From assembly GCF_003340555.1 (NCBI RefSeq), contig NZ_QPLJ01000012.1, forward strand, positions 62,001 to 126,000: DNA of 64,000 nt, written 5' to 3'. Shown one piece after another: positions 25,395 to 35,978 of this stretch. Within the stretch, counting starts at the first letter, position 1. Each line of letters starts with the position of its first letter. Origin of the DNA: Jannaschia formosa (GTDB lineage: Bacteria; Pseudomonadota; Alphaproteobacteria; Rhodobacterales; Rhodobacteraceae). Position numbers and translations under genes: made by a program. The notes under the pieces are model-generated. The model saw nothing but the letters and a program-made list of their open reading frames with translations, was not told the DNA's origin and did no database searches.

Positions 25395-26051
25395 TCAGTC
25401 CCCCGGCTCGCCATAGTGGCGACGAAGTGCCATCGCGTCCTGCCCCTCCAGCCGGGTGACGGAGTTGCCGTCCTCGCTGAAGACCGAGCGGCGATAGGCG
25501 GGGCCGGAGATATCGGTCATCAGACCCATCGCCTGCGTGATCTCCTCCAGCAGGACCGAGGCGACCTCCCGCCGCCGGGCCTTGGCCGAGACGGCGATCA
25601 TCGCCTCGGTGATCACGCCGTCCCGGGCGCGCAGGGCCACGCGACCCAGGGGCAGCAGCGCCCCGTCGAGCGCCGGGATCCCGGTCCCGGTCATCACCCC
25701 GCCGGGGGGCGTCGCGACGACGTGGATGGCGATGTCGGGCGCCTTGTCGTCGCGGCGCAGCCGAATGCCCGCCCCGAGGGCGTTGATCTCCTCCACCGCG
25801 CCGGCCAGCCCCTGCTCGAAGAGGCGCATCTGATAGGGCTGAAGCACATCGGCGACGCTGACCAGCCCGACGGTCAGGTCGGTGCGCCGCGCGTCCGACC
25901 AGCGCAGCAGCGGCTTGCGGCAGGACTCCCCGGGCGGGGCGGCGCAGGCGACGGCGCGGTAGAAGGCGTCGTCGGACAGCTTGGCGGGCGCCTCCACGAA
26001 TTCCTGCGCCGCGACCGGCGTCGCGGCCAGCAGCAGCGCGACCAGCTTCAC
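25395..26051 (-). CDS. Secreted DUF2927-type protein
   Basis: 218 residues from a GTG at 26051 that overlaps the mtnP stop (GTGA). A short signal peptide ([16 protein letters not shown]) is followed by [28 protein letters not shown] and [17 protein letters not shown]. The EEITQAMGL segment resembles the helix of DUF2927 proteins, which look like degenerate metalloproteases (E-x-x-Q rather than HExxH). It is probably periplasmic. Its place in a purine-salvage operon is unexplained and may reflect simple cotranscription. Confidence 0.75.
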   Translation of the reverse strand: MKLVALLLAATPVAAQEFVEAPAKLSDDAFYRAVACAAPPGESCRKPLLRWSDARRTDLTVGLVSVADVLQPYQMRLFEQGLAGAVEEINALGAGIRLRRDDKAPDIAIHVVATPPGGVMTGTGIPALDGALLPLGRVALRARDGVITEAMIAVSAKARRREVASVLLEEITQAMGLMTDISGPAYRRSVFSEDGNSVTRLEGQDAMALRRHYGEPGD

Positions 26052-26905
26052 AACAGGCGGCCCGCGATCGGGCGCAGGCGCTCGACCATCGCGGAATCGC
26101 GCGCATCGGGGGCGGTCATGATCGCATGGTCCAGCGCCGTGGCGCAGCCGGTCTCGCAGGCGCCGCCGACCTCGGCGGGCAGGGCTGCCACCAGGGCGGC
26201 GGCGGTCGCCACGTTGGCCTTCAGCGTCGCGATCACGTCCGAGACCGCGACCGCGTCGTGGCCGTCGTGCCAGGCGTCGTAATCGGTGACCATCGCGACG
26301 GTCGCGTAATGCAGCTCCGCCTCACGGGCGAGCCGGGCCTCGGGCAGGTTGGTCATGCCGATGACGTCGCAGCCCCAGCTTCGGTAAAGCCGCGATTCGG
26401 CAACCGAGGAGAATTGCGGCCCCTCCATCGCGAGATAGGTCCCGCCCTCGTGCACCGTCGCGCCCGCCGCGCGGCCCGCCCGCGCGCAGGCGGCGGCGAG
26501 CGCGGCGCAGACCGGGTGCGCCATCGAGACATGGGCGACGAGCCCCGTGTCGAAGAAGCTGGCCGCGCGCGCCACAGTCCGGTCGACGAACTGGTCGACG
26601 ATTACCAGGTGGCCCGGCGCCATCTCCTCCCGGAAGGAGCCGACGGCCGAGACCGAGACGAGATGGGTGACCCCCGCCGCCTTCATCGCGGCGAGGTTGG
26701 CGCGGTAGGGCACGGTCGAGGGCGTGTGGACATGGCCGCGCCCGTGACGGGGCAGGAACACCATGCGCGTGCCGTCGAGCGTGCCGTGCAGCAGCGCGTC
26801 CGAGGGCGCGCCCCAAGGTGTCTCGACCGCGCGCCATTCGGCGCCGGTCAGCCCGTCCACGCCGTAGAGGCCGGAGCCCCCGACGATCCCGATTACTGGT
26901 TCCAT
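26048..26905 (-). CDS. mtnP: S-methyl-5'-thioadenosine phosphorylase
   Basis: 285 residues from the ATG at 26905. It splits 5'-methylthioadenosine with phosphate to adenine and methylthioribose-1-phosphate. Motifs are IGIVGGSGLYGV at the N-terminus (phosphate loop), FLPRHGRGHVHTPSTVPYRAN (phosphate/ribose site), SVSAVGSFREEMAPG, and the purine-site block EGPQFSSVAESRLYRSWGCDVIGMTNLPEARLAREAELHYA. The last lies within the MTAP pattern (TNLPEA, versus N-Q in pure nucleoside phosphorylases). The frame continues upstream to 27946, but this is a shadow of meaB. Confidence 0.93.
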   Translation of the reverse strand: MEPVIGIVGGSGLYGVDGLTGAEWRAVETPWGAPSDALLHGTLDGTRMVFLPRHGRGHVHTPSTVPYRANLAAMKAAGVTHLVSVSAVGSFREEMAPGHLVIVDQFVDRTVARAASFFDTGLVAHVSMAHPVCAALAAACARAGRAAGATVHEGGTYLAMEGPQFSSVAESRLYRSWGCDVIGMTNLPEARLAREAELHYATVAMVTDYDAWHDGHDAVAVSDVIATLKANVATAAALVAALPAEVGGACETGCATALDHAIMTAPDARDSAMVERLRPIAGRLL

Positions 26906-27025
26906 TGTCCCGCTCCGGCCGTTCGGCCGCCAAGGTAGCAGGCTCGGGACCGGAGGCAATTCGGAACGCGCGTCAGGCACGGGACCGGCTTGCCCCGCCC
27001 TGCCGCCTCGGGCATCCCCGGCGTC

Positions 27026-28006
27026 ATGACCGATGACCCGCTCCATCGCCCGCTGCTCGAGGGAGACCGCCGCGCCCTGTCGCGCGCGATCACCCTCGTC
27101 GAGAGCACCCGCACCGACCACCGCGCGCGGGCGGCGGCGCTGCTCGACGCGCTGCGCCAGGAAGGGCGGGAGGCGCTGCGGATCGGCCTGTCCGGCACGC
27201 CCGGCGTCGGCAAGTCGACCTTCATCGAGGCCTTCGGGATGAAGCTCTGCGCCGAGGGCAAGCGCGTCGCCGTGCTGGCCGTCGATCCGAGCTCGACCCG
27301 CACCGGCGGCTCGATCCTGGGCGACAAGACACGGATGGAGCGGCTGAGCCGCGAGCCCCGCGCCTTCATCCGGCCCTCGCCCTCGGCCACGCATCTGGGC
27401 GGCGTCGCACGCCGCACGCGCGAGGCCGTCAGCCTCTGCGAGGCGGCCGGGGTCGACGTGGTGCTGATCGAGACGGTGGGCGTCGGCCAGTCCGAGACGA
27501 TGGTGGCGGGGATGTGCGACCTCTTCACGCTGCTGCTGGCCCCGGCGGGGGGCGACGAGCTGCAGGGCGTCAAGCGCGGCATCATGGAGATCGCCGACCT
27601 GATCCTGGTCAACAAGGCGGATGGCGACCTGAAGGCTGCCGCAACCCGCACCGTGGCCGACTACGCGGGCGCGCTGCGCCTGTTGCGCAAGCGGCCGCAG
27701 GACCCGGCGGGCTTTCCGAAGGCCCTGCCCGTCTCGGCCGTGACCGGCGACGGGCTCGACCGCGCCTGGGACGAGATGCGGGCGCTGGCCGACTGGCGCC
27801 GCGAGACGGGCCATTGGCAGGGGACTCGCGCCGCGCAGGCCGCGCGCTGGTTCGAGGAGCAGGTCCGCGAGGGGCTGCTCGCGCGGCTGGAGCGGGACCC
27901 GGCGACGCGCGACCGGATGCGCGGGCTCGCGCAGGCCGTGGCCCAAGGCGACCGCGCGCCCGAGGCCGCGGCGGCGGAGATGCTGGAATCGTTGCGGGGC
28001 GCTTGA
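27026..28006 (+). CDS. meaB: MeaB/ArgK-type GTPase (methylmalonyl-CoA mutase chaperone)
   Basis: 326 residues. Walker [10 protein letters not shown] (about 58-66), base [20 protein letters not shown], Walker [14 protein letters not shown] and NKAD for guanine specificity are all present, in MeaB order. The C-terminus has the helical dimerisation arm. MeaB loads and protects adenosylcobalamin in methylmalonyl-CoA mutase; the mutase itself is not in the window. The ATG at 27026 is preferred to the one at 26990 because conserved sequence starts after it. It is followed by rpmB on the same strand. Confidence 0.93.
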   Translation: MTDDPLHRPLLEGDRRALSRAITLVESTRTDHRARAAALLDALRQEGREALRIGLSGTPGVGKSTFIEAFGMKLCAEGKRVAVLAVDPSSTRTGGSILGDKTRMERLSREPRAFIRPSPSATHLGGVARRTREAVSLCEAAGVDVVLIETVGVGQSETMVAGMCDLFTLLLAPAGGDELQGVKRGIMEIADLILVNKADGDLKAAATRTVADYAGALRLLRKRPQDPAGFPKALPVSAVTGDGLDRAWDEMRALADWRRETGHWQGTRAAQAARWFEEQVREGLLARLERDPATRDRMRGLAQAVAQGDRAPEAAAAEMLESLRGA

Positions 28007-28099
28007 CGCCCCGGCCCCGGCCCCTTAGACGGGCGCGACCGCGGGGCCGTTTACGGCCCTGCTCGCCTTTTGATGAACCCTGATCCCCATAGGTGCCCC

Positions 28100-28405
28100 A
28101 TGTCGCGCGTCTGCGAGCTCACCGGAAAAGGCCCGATGTCGGGCAACAACGTCTCCCACGCCAACAACAAGACCCGGCGTCGCTTCCTGCCGAACCTGAA
28201 CGACACCACGCTCCAGTCCGAAACGCTGGGCCGGTCGTTCAAGCTGCGCATCTCGGCCTCGGCGCTGCGCACGGTCGATCATCGCGGCGGGCTCGACGCC
28301 TTCCTGGCCAAGGCCAAGGATGCGGACCTGTCGGCGAAGGCGCTGAAGATCAAGCGCGACATCCAGAAGTCGTCGGATACCACCGCCGCCGCGCTGCAAG
28401 CCTGA
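28100..28405 (+). CDS. rpmB: 50S ribosomal protein L28
   Basis: 101 residues from the ATG at 28100. The [29 protein letters not shown] start is diagnostic for L28, and [23 protein letters not shown] follows. An ATG at 28070 in the same frame would add ten unconserved residues. It is monocistronic in appearance: a 93-bp gap precedes it and a strong intrinsic terminator begins 22 bp after the stop. Confidence 0.97.
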   Translation: MSRVCELTGKGPMSGNNVSHANNKTRRRFLPNLNDTTLQSETLGRSFKLRISASALRTVDHRGGLDAFLAKAKDADLSAKALKIKRDIQKSSDTTAAALQA

Positions 28406-28427
28406 TCCCGTCCCCAGGACGGCAGAA

Positions 28428-28456
28428 GGCCCCCGCCGCTGGCGGGGGCCTTTTTC
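28428..28456 (+). terminator. Rho-independent terminator of rpmB
   Basis: A perfect GC stem (ggcccccgcc/ggcgggggcc) with a 3-nt loop is followed directly by TTTTT (28451-28455). This is the clearest intrinsic terminator in the window. Confidence 0.9.
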
Positions 28457-28477
28457 GTCCGAAGGCGGAGGACCGGC

Positions 28478-28660
28478 TCAGTCCTCGTTCGCCTTCCTCT
28501 CGTCCGCCTTCTTCTTGTCTTCCTTCGCCTGGTCCATGACGGCGCCGCCGCCCATGCCGCCGACGGGCTTGCCCTTGTCGACAGCGGCCGAGGTGGCGCG
28601 CAGGAAATAGACCGTCATCGCGAGCAGTCCGAGAAGCAGGATAAGGGGCAGGTAGGCCAT
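28478..28660 (-). CDS. Small single-pass membrane protein
   Basis: 60 residues. One N-terminal membrane helix (MAYLPLILLLGLLAMTVYFL) is followed by a Gly-rich linker (VGGMGGG) and a highly charged Lys/Asp/Glu tail (KEDKKKADERKANED). A GAAAGGATCCTG ribosome-site region precedes the ATG. The layout suggests a small inner-membrane protein with a cytoplasmic tail; function is unknown. It lies between rpmB and cobB, 65 bp downstream of the cobB stop side. Confidence 0.65.
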   Translation of the reverse strand: MAYLPLILLLGLLAMTVYFLRATSAAVDKGKPVGGMGGGAVMDQAKEDKKKADERKANED

Positions 28661-28725
28661 GGGCAGGATCCTTTCGAGAACGTGACGGATTTAAGCTAGA
28701 CCGGCCATCGCTGTCGGCAAAGGTC

Positions 28726-29403
28726 TCATTGCGGCAGGATCTCCGCAACCCAGGCCGGCACGATCCGGCTGGCCGGTCCTTCGCGGGTGACGTCGAATCG
28801 GCCGCCGGATGCCTCCAGATTAAGCTCCAGCGTCTCGGCGCCCGCCATCCGGGCCAGTTCGACGAAGCCCGCCGCCGGGTAGACCGTGCCCGAGGTGCCG
28901 ATGCTGACGAAGAGGTCGGCGCGGGCCAGCGCCGCCTCGATCTCCTCCATGCGGTAGGGAATCTCGCCGAACCAGACGATGTCGGGGCGCGTGGCCGCTC
29001 GCGCGCAGGCGGGACAGGGATCGCCGGGGGCCATCGCCTCGGGCGCCTGCCAGCGGGCGCCGCAAGCGTGGCAGAGCGCGCGGGTCAGCTCTCCGTGCAT
29101 GTGGATCACGCCTTCGGCGCCCGCCCGCTCCAGCAGGTCGTCCACGTTCTGCGTCACCAGCGTCACCCCCGGCCGGCGCGACAGGCGGGCCAGCGCCTCA
29201 TGCGCCGCGCCCGGCACGGCCTCCCGCATGTTGGCGCGGCGGGCGTTGTAGAAATCGTGAACGAGCGCGGGATCGGCGGCGAAGCCCTCGGGCGTGGCCA
29301 CCCGTTCGAGCGGATAGCGGGTCCAGAGCCCGTCTGCGTCACGGAAGGTGCCCAGCCCCTGCTCGGCGCTGAGGCCCGCGCCGGAAAGGACGACGATGTT
29401 CAT
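28726..29403 (-). CDS. cobB: NAD-dependent protein deacylase (class III sirtuin)
   Basis: 225 residues. Sirtuin motifs are present: GAGLSAEQGLGTFRDADGLW (NAD site), TQNVDDLLERAG, HMHGEL (catalytic His), two zinc CxxC pairs (CHAC and CPAC), and GTSGTVYPAAGF. The FYNARRANMR stretch carries the Tyr-x-x-Arg pair that in E. coli CobB and SIRT5 binds succinyl or malonyl lysine, so desuccinylase activity is likely besides deacetylation (family knowledge). The start ATG at 29403 gives the usual MNIVVLSGAG beginning. It lies 50 bp downstream of the DsbD-like gene on the same strand. Confidence 0.92.
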   Translation of the reverse strand: MNIVVLSGAGLSAEQGLGTFRDADGLWTRYPLERVATPEGFAADPALVHDFYNARRANMREAVPGAAHEALARLSRRPGVTLVTQNVDDLLERAGAEGVIHMHGELTRALCHACGARWQAPEAMAPGDPCPACARAATRPDIVWFGEIPYRMEEIEAALARADLFVSIGTSGTVYPAAGFVELARMAGAETLELNLEASGGRFDVTREGPASRIVPAWVAEILPQ

Positions 29404-29453
29404 GGCCGCCAGCATGGGGCGGGCGGCGGAGAATTGCCAGCGGCACGCGCCGA

Positions 29454-31460
29454 TTAACGCGCCGCCTCCAGCGCTTCGGTCACGGAGGCGGCAGTCAGGA
29501 TCTCGGGCAGCGCGATCCCCTGCGGCGCGCCCGGCCCGTAGACCGCGTTGAACGGAATGCCGAAGCGACCGTTCTCCTGCAGGTATACCGTGATCGCGTC
29601 GTCCGCGCGGGTCCAGTCGGCCCTGAGGGCGACGAGGCCGGCGCCCCGCAGTTGGGCAGCGACAGGGTCGGCGTCGAGCACGAGGCGCTTGTTGACCTTG
29701 CAGGTCAGGCACCAGTCGGCGGTGACGTCGACGAAGACCAGATTGCCCGCCGCGACCTCCTGCGCGATGCGGTCGCGGGCGAAGGGCTGCCACGGTCCCG
29801 TCAGCGGTGCCTGGCCTGGCCCCGAGGCCGGAACGGCCAAGGCAAGTCCCGCCGACAGCACGAGCCCGCCCAGCGCCACCGCCCCAGCGCGGCGCCGCAG
29901 CGCCAGCGTCCCGAAGGTCAGCAGGGCGGCCACGCCCACCGCCCCCGCCACCGCGGCCCCGGCCGACCCCGCCAGCACCGTCAGCAGCCAGAGCGCCGCA
30001 AGACCGAGCATCGCGCCCAGCACGACGCGCAGCGTGCCCATCCAGCGCCCGGGCCGCGGCAGGTGCCGCACCAGCGACGGCCACGCGGCGACGAGCAGGA
30101 ACGGCAGCGCCAGTCCCAGCCCCATTGCGAGGAAGACCCCCATCGCCCGCAGGGGATCGGCCGTCAGCGCATAGGTCACCGCCGTCCCGAGGAACGGGGC
30201 CGAGCAGGGCGTGGCCATCACCGCGGCGAAGGCGCCGGTGGCGAAGTCGCCCGTCAGCCCCTCGCGCCCGGCGCGGCGCGACATGCCGGTCATCGCGAAG
30301 CCCGGCAGGCCGATCTGGAAGAAGCCAAGCAGGTTGGCGGCGAAGATCGTCATCAGCAGGACCATCAGGGCCAGGAAGACCGGGCTCTGGAACTGGACGC
30401 CCCAGCCCACCGCCACGCCCGCCGCCTGCAACCCGATCAGCGCCGCCGCAAGCAGCGCGAAGAAGGTCAGGATGCCCGCGGCCGAGGCGAGGAAGCCCGC
30501 GCGGACCTGCGCCGGGCCGCGATCCCGGGCCTGCAGCGCCGAGGCCAGCTTGATCGACAGAACCGGCAGCACGCAGGGCATGACGTTCAGGAGAAGGCCG
30601 CCGAGCCCGGCCAGCACCAGCATCCAAAGCAGGCCGGTTCCCCGCCCCGGCGCCGCCGGCGGCATGTCCGAGAGCGGTGCCGCAAGGCTCGCCGCCCGGT
30701 CGCCGTCGACGATGGTAAGGTCGAGCGGCCCCTCCCCTTCCCCGACGACCGGCAGCCTTGCCCAGAGCACGCGGCCGCCCTCCCCCAGCCGGATATCGGG
30801 CTTGCCGAAGGCGCCGTACTGGCCGTGCTCGGGGAAGATGTCGGGCGCCACGAAGGGCGTGGCGGAGGTCGCGCGGATGGTCAGCGCCGCCTCGTCCAGA
30901 TGCGCGGCGGCGAGCGCGATCCCGGCTTCGTCGCCGGTCAGCGGCACGCGGGCGACCCAGTCGGCCAGGGTCGCGGCGTTGCCCTCGTCGATGCCGCCTC
31001 CGGCGGGCAGGTCGAGCCGCAGCTCCACCGTCTCGGGGATGCAGACATCGGCGCAGACCAGAAGGTCGGCGCGCAGGTCCAGCCGCGCGGGCGCGCCCGG
31101 CTCGGCCAGGGTCACGGCGAGGGGGAAGACGACCTCGCCGCCATAGCCGAAATTCTCGATCTCGAAGGCGGTGAAGCGGGTCGGCGCCGGATAGGCGAGC
31201 GTCACGCCCGCGACGTTCTCGCTGCCCTCCCAGGCGAGCTCGGGCGGCAGGCCGACCTCCCCGGGCGAGCGCCAGTAGGTCTTCCAGCCCGGCGCCATCT
31301 CCAGCGCGAGCCCCGCCTGCAGGGTCGAGACCCCGTCGCCCACGCCCTCGGAGGCGGAAATCAGCCGCGCAACCAGCGTCCGCGTCTCGACCGGCGGCGA
31401 GGTCGCGGCGAACGCGGGCTGCGCCAGCAGCGTCAGGAGGAGGAGAAGCGTGCGGATCAT
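29454..31460 (-). CDS. ScsB/DsbD-type thiol:disulfide interchange membrane protein
   Basis: 668 residues. A signal peptide is followed by a periplasmic domain (about 20-270) with a CADVC pair (LLVCADVCIPE). A DsbD-like membrane core of about eight helices has the redox cysteines in NVMPCVLPVLSIK and ATPCSAPFLG. The C-terminal thioredoxin domain has WCLTCK with Cys 584 and 587. Such proteins pass electrons from cytoplasmic thioredoxin to periplasmic acceptors. The N-terminal type is ScsB rather than classical DsbD. The divergent gene 168 bp away encodes a DsbA-fold protein, its likely partner. Confidence 0.9.
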   Translation of the reverse strand: MIRTLLLLLTLLAQPAFAATSPPVETRTLVARLISASEGVGDGVSTLQAGLALEMAPGWKTYWRSPGEVGLPPELAWEGSENVAGVTLAYPAPTRFTAFEIENFGYGGEVVFPLAVTLAEPGAPARLDLRADLLVCADVCIPETVELRLDLPAGGGIDEGNAATLADWVARVPLTGDEAGIALAAAHLDEAALTIRATSATPFVAPDIFPEHGQYGAFGKPDIRLGEGGRVLWARLPVVGEGEGPLDLTIVDGDRAASLAAPLSDMPPAAPGRGTGLLWMLVLAGLGGLLLNVMPCVLPVLSIKLASALQARDRGPAQVRAGFLASAAGILTFFALLAAALIGLQAAGVAVGWGVQFQSPVFLALMVLLMTIFAANLLGFFQIGLPGFAMTGMSRRAGREGLTGDFATGAFAAVMATPCSAPFLGTAVTYALTADPLRAMGVFLAMGLGLALPFLLVAAWPSLVRHLPRPGRWMGTLRVVLGAMLGLAALWLLTVLAGSAGAAVAGAVGVAALLTFGTLALRRRAGAVALGGLVLSAGLALAVPASGPGQAPLTGPWQPFARDRIAQEVAAGNLVFVDVTADWCLTCKVNKRLVLDADPVAAQLRGAGLVALRADWTRADDAITVYLQENGRFGIPFNAVYGPGAPQGIALPEILTAASVTEALEAAR

Positions 31461-31628
31461 GCGTTGCAGCTAGGCCATCGCAGGCCCCGGGGGAAAGGGG
31501 CGGCGTCGGGAATGACGGGAGTGTGACCGCGCGTCGCTGACGATGACGTGATCGCCCTGCCGCCTTGCGCCCGGGCGCCGCGCGGTGTCTCGTGTCTCCC
31601 GACCCGAGCCAGCCCGGAGCCTGCCCCC

Positions 31629-32348
31629 ATGTCCCGTCTCGCCGCCCTCGCCCTCTCGACGCTGCTCGCCCTGCCCGCCTCGGCGCAGAGCTTCACCGAG
31701 GAGGAGATCAAGCAGCTCGCCCTGCAGGCCATCCTCGAGAACCCGGAGATCGTGATGGAGGCCGTCTCGATCCTCCAGCAGCGGGAGGAGGAGGCCGCCG
31801 CCGCCGCTGCCCGGACCACGCTCGACGCGGAGCGGGACCTGCTGGAGCGCGACGCGAACGCGCCGGTGCTGGGCAACCCGGACGGCGACGTGACCGTGGT
31901 CGAGTTCTTCGACTACAACTGCCCCTATTGCCGCCGCGCGGGCGAGCAGGTCGACGCGCTGCTGGAACGGGACGGGGGCGTGCGGATCGTCTACCGCGAA
32001 TGGCCGATCCTGGGCGAAGGGTCCGACTTCGCGGCCCGCGCGGCCTTGGCCTCGCGCGAGCAGGGGAGATATGGCGAGTTCCATAAGGCGCTGATGGGCG
32101 CACAAGGCCGCATCGACGAGCGGATCGTGATGCAGATCGCCGGCGATCTGGGGCTCGACCTCGACAAGCTGCGCGCCGACATGCAGTCGCCCGAAGTGCA
32201 GGCTCATATCGACACCACCTTCGAGCTGGCCCGGTCGCTCGGCTTCTCGGGCACGCCCAGCTTCGTCATCGGCGAGGCGCTCGCCCCCGGCCTGATCGAC
32301 GCCGATACGCTGGTCGAGATGGTCGAGGCGGCGCGCGAGCAGGAGTGA
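31629..32348 (+). CDS. DsbA-family periplasmic thiol oxidoreductase (ScsC/Com1-like)
   Basis: 239 residues from the ATG at 31629, which gives a signal peptide (MSRLAALALSTLLALPASAQ). A long helical, charged N-terminal stalk (EEEIKQLALQAILENPEIVMEAVSILQQREEEAAA) precedes the thioredoxin fold; in ScsC-type proteins this stalk mediates trimerisation. The active site is CPYC in FFDYNCPYCRRAG, and the cis-Pro loop is SGTPSFVIG. It is divergent from the ScsB/DsbD-like reductase gene. The two probably form an isomerase/reductant pair, perhaps for copper stress protection (inference). Confidence 0.88.
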   Translation: MSRLAALALSTLLALPASAQSFTEEEIKQLALQAILENPEIVMEAVSILQQREEEAAAAAARTTLDAERDLLERDANAPVLGNPDGDVTVVEFFDYNCPYCRRAGEQVDALLERDGGVRIVYREWPILGEGSDFAARAALASREQGRYGEFHKALMGAQGRIDERIVMQIAGDLGLDLDKLRADMQSPEVQAHIDTTFELARSLGFSGTPSFVIGEALAPGLIDADTLVEMVEAAREQE

Positions 32349-32701
32349 GGCCGTCCCCGAGGACCTTCCGGGGCTGACGGGGCACGCCTCGCGGATGGCC
32401 GGCGATAGCCCGGTCCTCCTGCCCCTCGATTCGGGACCGCTTACGCTAAGGCCACCGCGCCGATGACGCCCGCCGACATGTGGGTGGAGCCGCTCGGCCC
32501 CGCCTGCCCTCGGCCGAATGTGGCCCGGACCATTGCAGATACAGGGAGCCCGCCGCTATCCGGCTTCGGTGACGGGCGCGGGAACCGGACGCCTCCGCGC
32601 CCCTATTCGTTACAAAATCGCCACCACCGCGTGATCTCGTAACGCGTCGTTGCGCGGCCTCGCCGGATATGCTACCTCTCCGCCATCTCGGGAGACATGA
32701 C
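32349..32701. other. Intergenic region between the DsbA-like gene and paaJ
   Basis: 353 bp without a credible coding sequence. It holds an inverted repeat cggtcc/ggaccg (32411-32416 and 32434-32439) and a second one, cgttac/gtaacg (32608-32613 and 32639-32644), in a locally AT-rich stretch. A TATGCT lies about 25 bp before the paaJ start. This is where a paa-operon promoter and operator should be; no exact copy of the paaI-paaZ palindrome is present. Confidence 0.5.
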
Positions 32702-33904
<1,203 letters not shown>

Positions 33905-33907
33905 GAC

Positions 33908-34885
33908 ATGTACGCGCAGATGATCAAGTCCGAGGCGACGCAGGACGATCCCGAGAAGCTCGCCGCTTTCCAGGCCCGCATCGACCGGGGCGAGAAGATC
34001 GAGCCCAAGGACTGGATGCCCGAGGGCTATCGCAAGACGCTGATCCGCCAGATCGGCCAGCACGCCCATTCCGAGATCGTGGGCCAGCTGCCCGAGGGCA
34101 ACTGGGTCACGCGCGCGCCCACGCTGGAGCGCAAGGCGATCCTGCTCGCCAAGGTGCAGGACGAGGCGGGGCATGGGCTGTATCTCTACTGCGCGGCCGA
34201 GACGCTGGGCGTCAGCCGCGACGAGATGACGGAGATGCTGCTCGACGGCCGCATGAAGTATTCGTCGATCTTCAACTACCCGACGCTGACCTGGGCCGAC
34301 ATGGGCGCCGTCGGCTGGCTGGTCGACGGCGCGGCGATCATGAACCAGGTGCCGCTTCAGCGCACCTCCTATGGTCCTTACGCTCGCGCCATGGTCCGGA
34401 TCTGCAAGGAAGAAAGCTTCCACCAGCGCCAGGGCTTCGACGTGATGATGAAGATGTGCCGGGGGACGGACGCGCAGAAGCGCATGGCGCAGGACGCGCT
34501 GAACCGCTTCTGGTTCCCCTCGCTGATGATGTTCGGGCCGTCCGACAAGGACAGCAAGCACTCGGCGCAGTCGATGGCCTGGAAGATAAAGATGAACACC
34601 AATGACGAGCTTCGCCAGAAGTTCGTCGACCAGACCGTCCCGCAGGCCGAATACCTGGGCCTGACCGTCCCCGACCCGGACCTGCGCTGGAACGAGGAGA
34701 CCGGGCATTACGACTTCACCGAACCCGACTGGTCCGAGTTCATGGACGTGCTGCAGGGCAACGGTCCCTGCAACCGCGACCGGCTGGAGGCCCGCAACAA
34801 GGCCTGGGACGACGGCGCCTGGGTCCGCGAGGGGCTTATGGCCCATGCCGAGAAGCGCCGCGCGGCGCGGGTGGCGGCGGAATGA
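33908..34885 (+). CDS. paaA: 1,2-phenylacetyl-CoA epoxidase, catalytic subunit
   Basis: 325 residues. It is a bacterial multicomponent monooxygenase-like four-helix carboxylate di-iron protein; visible ligand motifs are [13 protein letters not shown] (E-x-x-H) and [15 protein letters not shown] (E-x-x-H). With PaaC it forms the heterodimeric core that inserts one oxygen atom into the ring of phenylacetyl-CoA. The N-terminal [32 protein letters not shown] is highly typical. The gene lies 3 bp after paaJ, and its stop overlaps paaB (ATGA). Confidence 0.97.
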   Translation: MYAQMIKSEATQDDPEKLAAFQARIDRGEKIEPKDWMPEGYRKTLIRQIGQHAHSEIVGQLPEGNWVTRAPTLERKAILLAKVQDEAGHGLYLYCAAETLGVSRDEMTEMLLDGRMKYSSIFNYPTLTWADMGAVGWLVDGAAIMNQVPLQRTSYGPYARAMVRICKEESFHQRQGFDVMMKMCRGTDAQKRMAQDALNRFWFPSLMMFGPSDKDSKHSAQSMAWKIKMNTNDELRQKFVDQTVPQAEYLGLTVPDPDLRWNEETGHYDFTEPDWSEFMDVLQGNGPCNRDRLEARNKAWDDGAWVREGLMAHAEKRRAARVAAE

Positions 34886-35220
34886 GCAACCACGCCCCCG
34901 CCCCCTATCCCGGCACCGGCACGCCCGAGGGCAAGGCGCGGCGCGAATGGCCCCTCTGGGAGGTGTTCATCCGCGGCCAGCACGGGATGAGCCATCGCCA
35001 TGTCGGCTCGCTCCACGCGCCGGATGCGGAACTGGCGATGCGCAATGCCCGCGACGTCTACACCCGCCGCCACGAGGGCGTGTCGATCTGGGTCGTGCCC
35101 TCGGCGCAGATCACGGCCTCGGCGCCGTCCGAAAAGGGGCCGATGTTCGACCCGGCGGACAGCAAGACCTACCGCCACCCGACCTTCTTCGACATCCCCG
35201 ACGACGTGGGGGCGATGTGA
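34882..35220 (+). CDS. paaB: 1,2-phenylacetyl-CoA epoxidase, subunit PaaB
   Basis: 112 residues, somewhat longer than the usual 95 because of about 20 N-terminal residues ([17 protein letters not shown]) before the conserved [41 protein letters not shown] block. PaaB bridges the PaaAC catalytic core in the epoxidase complex; it has no active site. It overlaps paaA by 4 bp and paaC by 4 bp (GTGA), so the subunits are translationally coupled. Confidence 0.96.
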   Translation: MSNHAPAPYPGTGTPEGKARREWPLWEVFIRGQHGMSHRHVGSLHAPDAELAMRNARDVYTRRHEGVSIWVVPSAQITASAPSEKGPMFDPADSKTYRHPTFFDIPDDVGAM

Positions 35221-35978
35221 CCCGCGACGCCGCCCTGTTCGAGTTCCTCTGCCGGATGGGCGACAGCACGCTCGTCCTCGGCCACCGCCTGTCGGAATGG
35301 TGCGGCACCGCCCCCGCGCTGGAGGAGGACATCGCCACGGCCAACACCGCGCTGGACCTGATCGGGCAGACGCAGATGTGGCTGGGCCTCGCCGCCGAGG
35401 TCGAGGGCGCGGGGCGCTCTGCTGACGACCTTGCGATGCGCCGCGACGCCTGGGACTTCCGCAACCTCCTGCTGGTCGAGCAGCCCAACGGCGATTTCGG
35501 CCGCACGCTGATGCGCAGCTTCCTCTTCGACGTCTGGCACAGGCGGATGCTGGAGCGGCTGACCGCCTCTTCCGACCCGCGCGTCGCCGCCATCGCCGCC
35601 AAGGCCGTGAAGGAGGTCGCCTATCACGCCGACCGCTCCGCCGAGCTGGTCGTTGCCCTGGGCGACGGCACCGAGGAAAGCCACCGGAGGATGCAGGACG
35701 CGCTCGACCGGCTCTGGCCCTACACGGGCGAGATGACGTCCGACGACGAGGTGGACCGCGAGATGGCCGAGGCCCGGATCGCGCCCCTGCCCTCCGAGTT
35801 GCGGCCCGGCTGGGAGGAGGCCGTGCGCGCGACGCTCACCCAGGCGACCCTGACGGTCCCCGAGAGCGCCTTCGCCCATCGCGGCGGCAAGAACGGCGCG
35901 CGGCACAGCGAGCATCTCGGCCACATGCTGACCACGATGCAATGGCTGCAACGCGCCTACCCGGAGGCGACGTGGTGA
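35217..35978 (+). CDS. paaC: 1,2-phenylacetyl-CoA epoxidase, structural subunit PaaC
   Basis: 253 residues from a GTG at 35217 that overlaps the paaB stop. Conserved sequence begins immediately (LFEFLCRMGDSTLVLGHRLSEWCGTAPALEEDIATANTALDLIGQ). It has the four-helix fold of PaaA but lacks its metal ligands, and it stabilises PaaA in the complex. It ends with LGHMLTTMQWLQRAYPEATW, typical for PaaC. The paaD start overlaps the stop (GTGA at 35975). Confidence 0.95.
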   Translation: MTRDAALFEFLCRMGDSTLVLGHRLSEWCGTAPALEEDIATANTALDLIGQTQMWLGLAAEVEGAGRSADDLAMRRDAWDFRNLLLVEQPNGDFGRTLMRSFLFDVWHRRMLERLTASSDPRVAAIAAKAVKEVAYHADRSAELVVALGDGTEESHRRMQDALDRLWPYTGEMTSDDEVDREMAEARIAPLPSELRPGWEEAVRATLTQATLTVPESAFAHRGGKNGARHSEHLGHMLTTMQWLQRAYPEATW

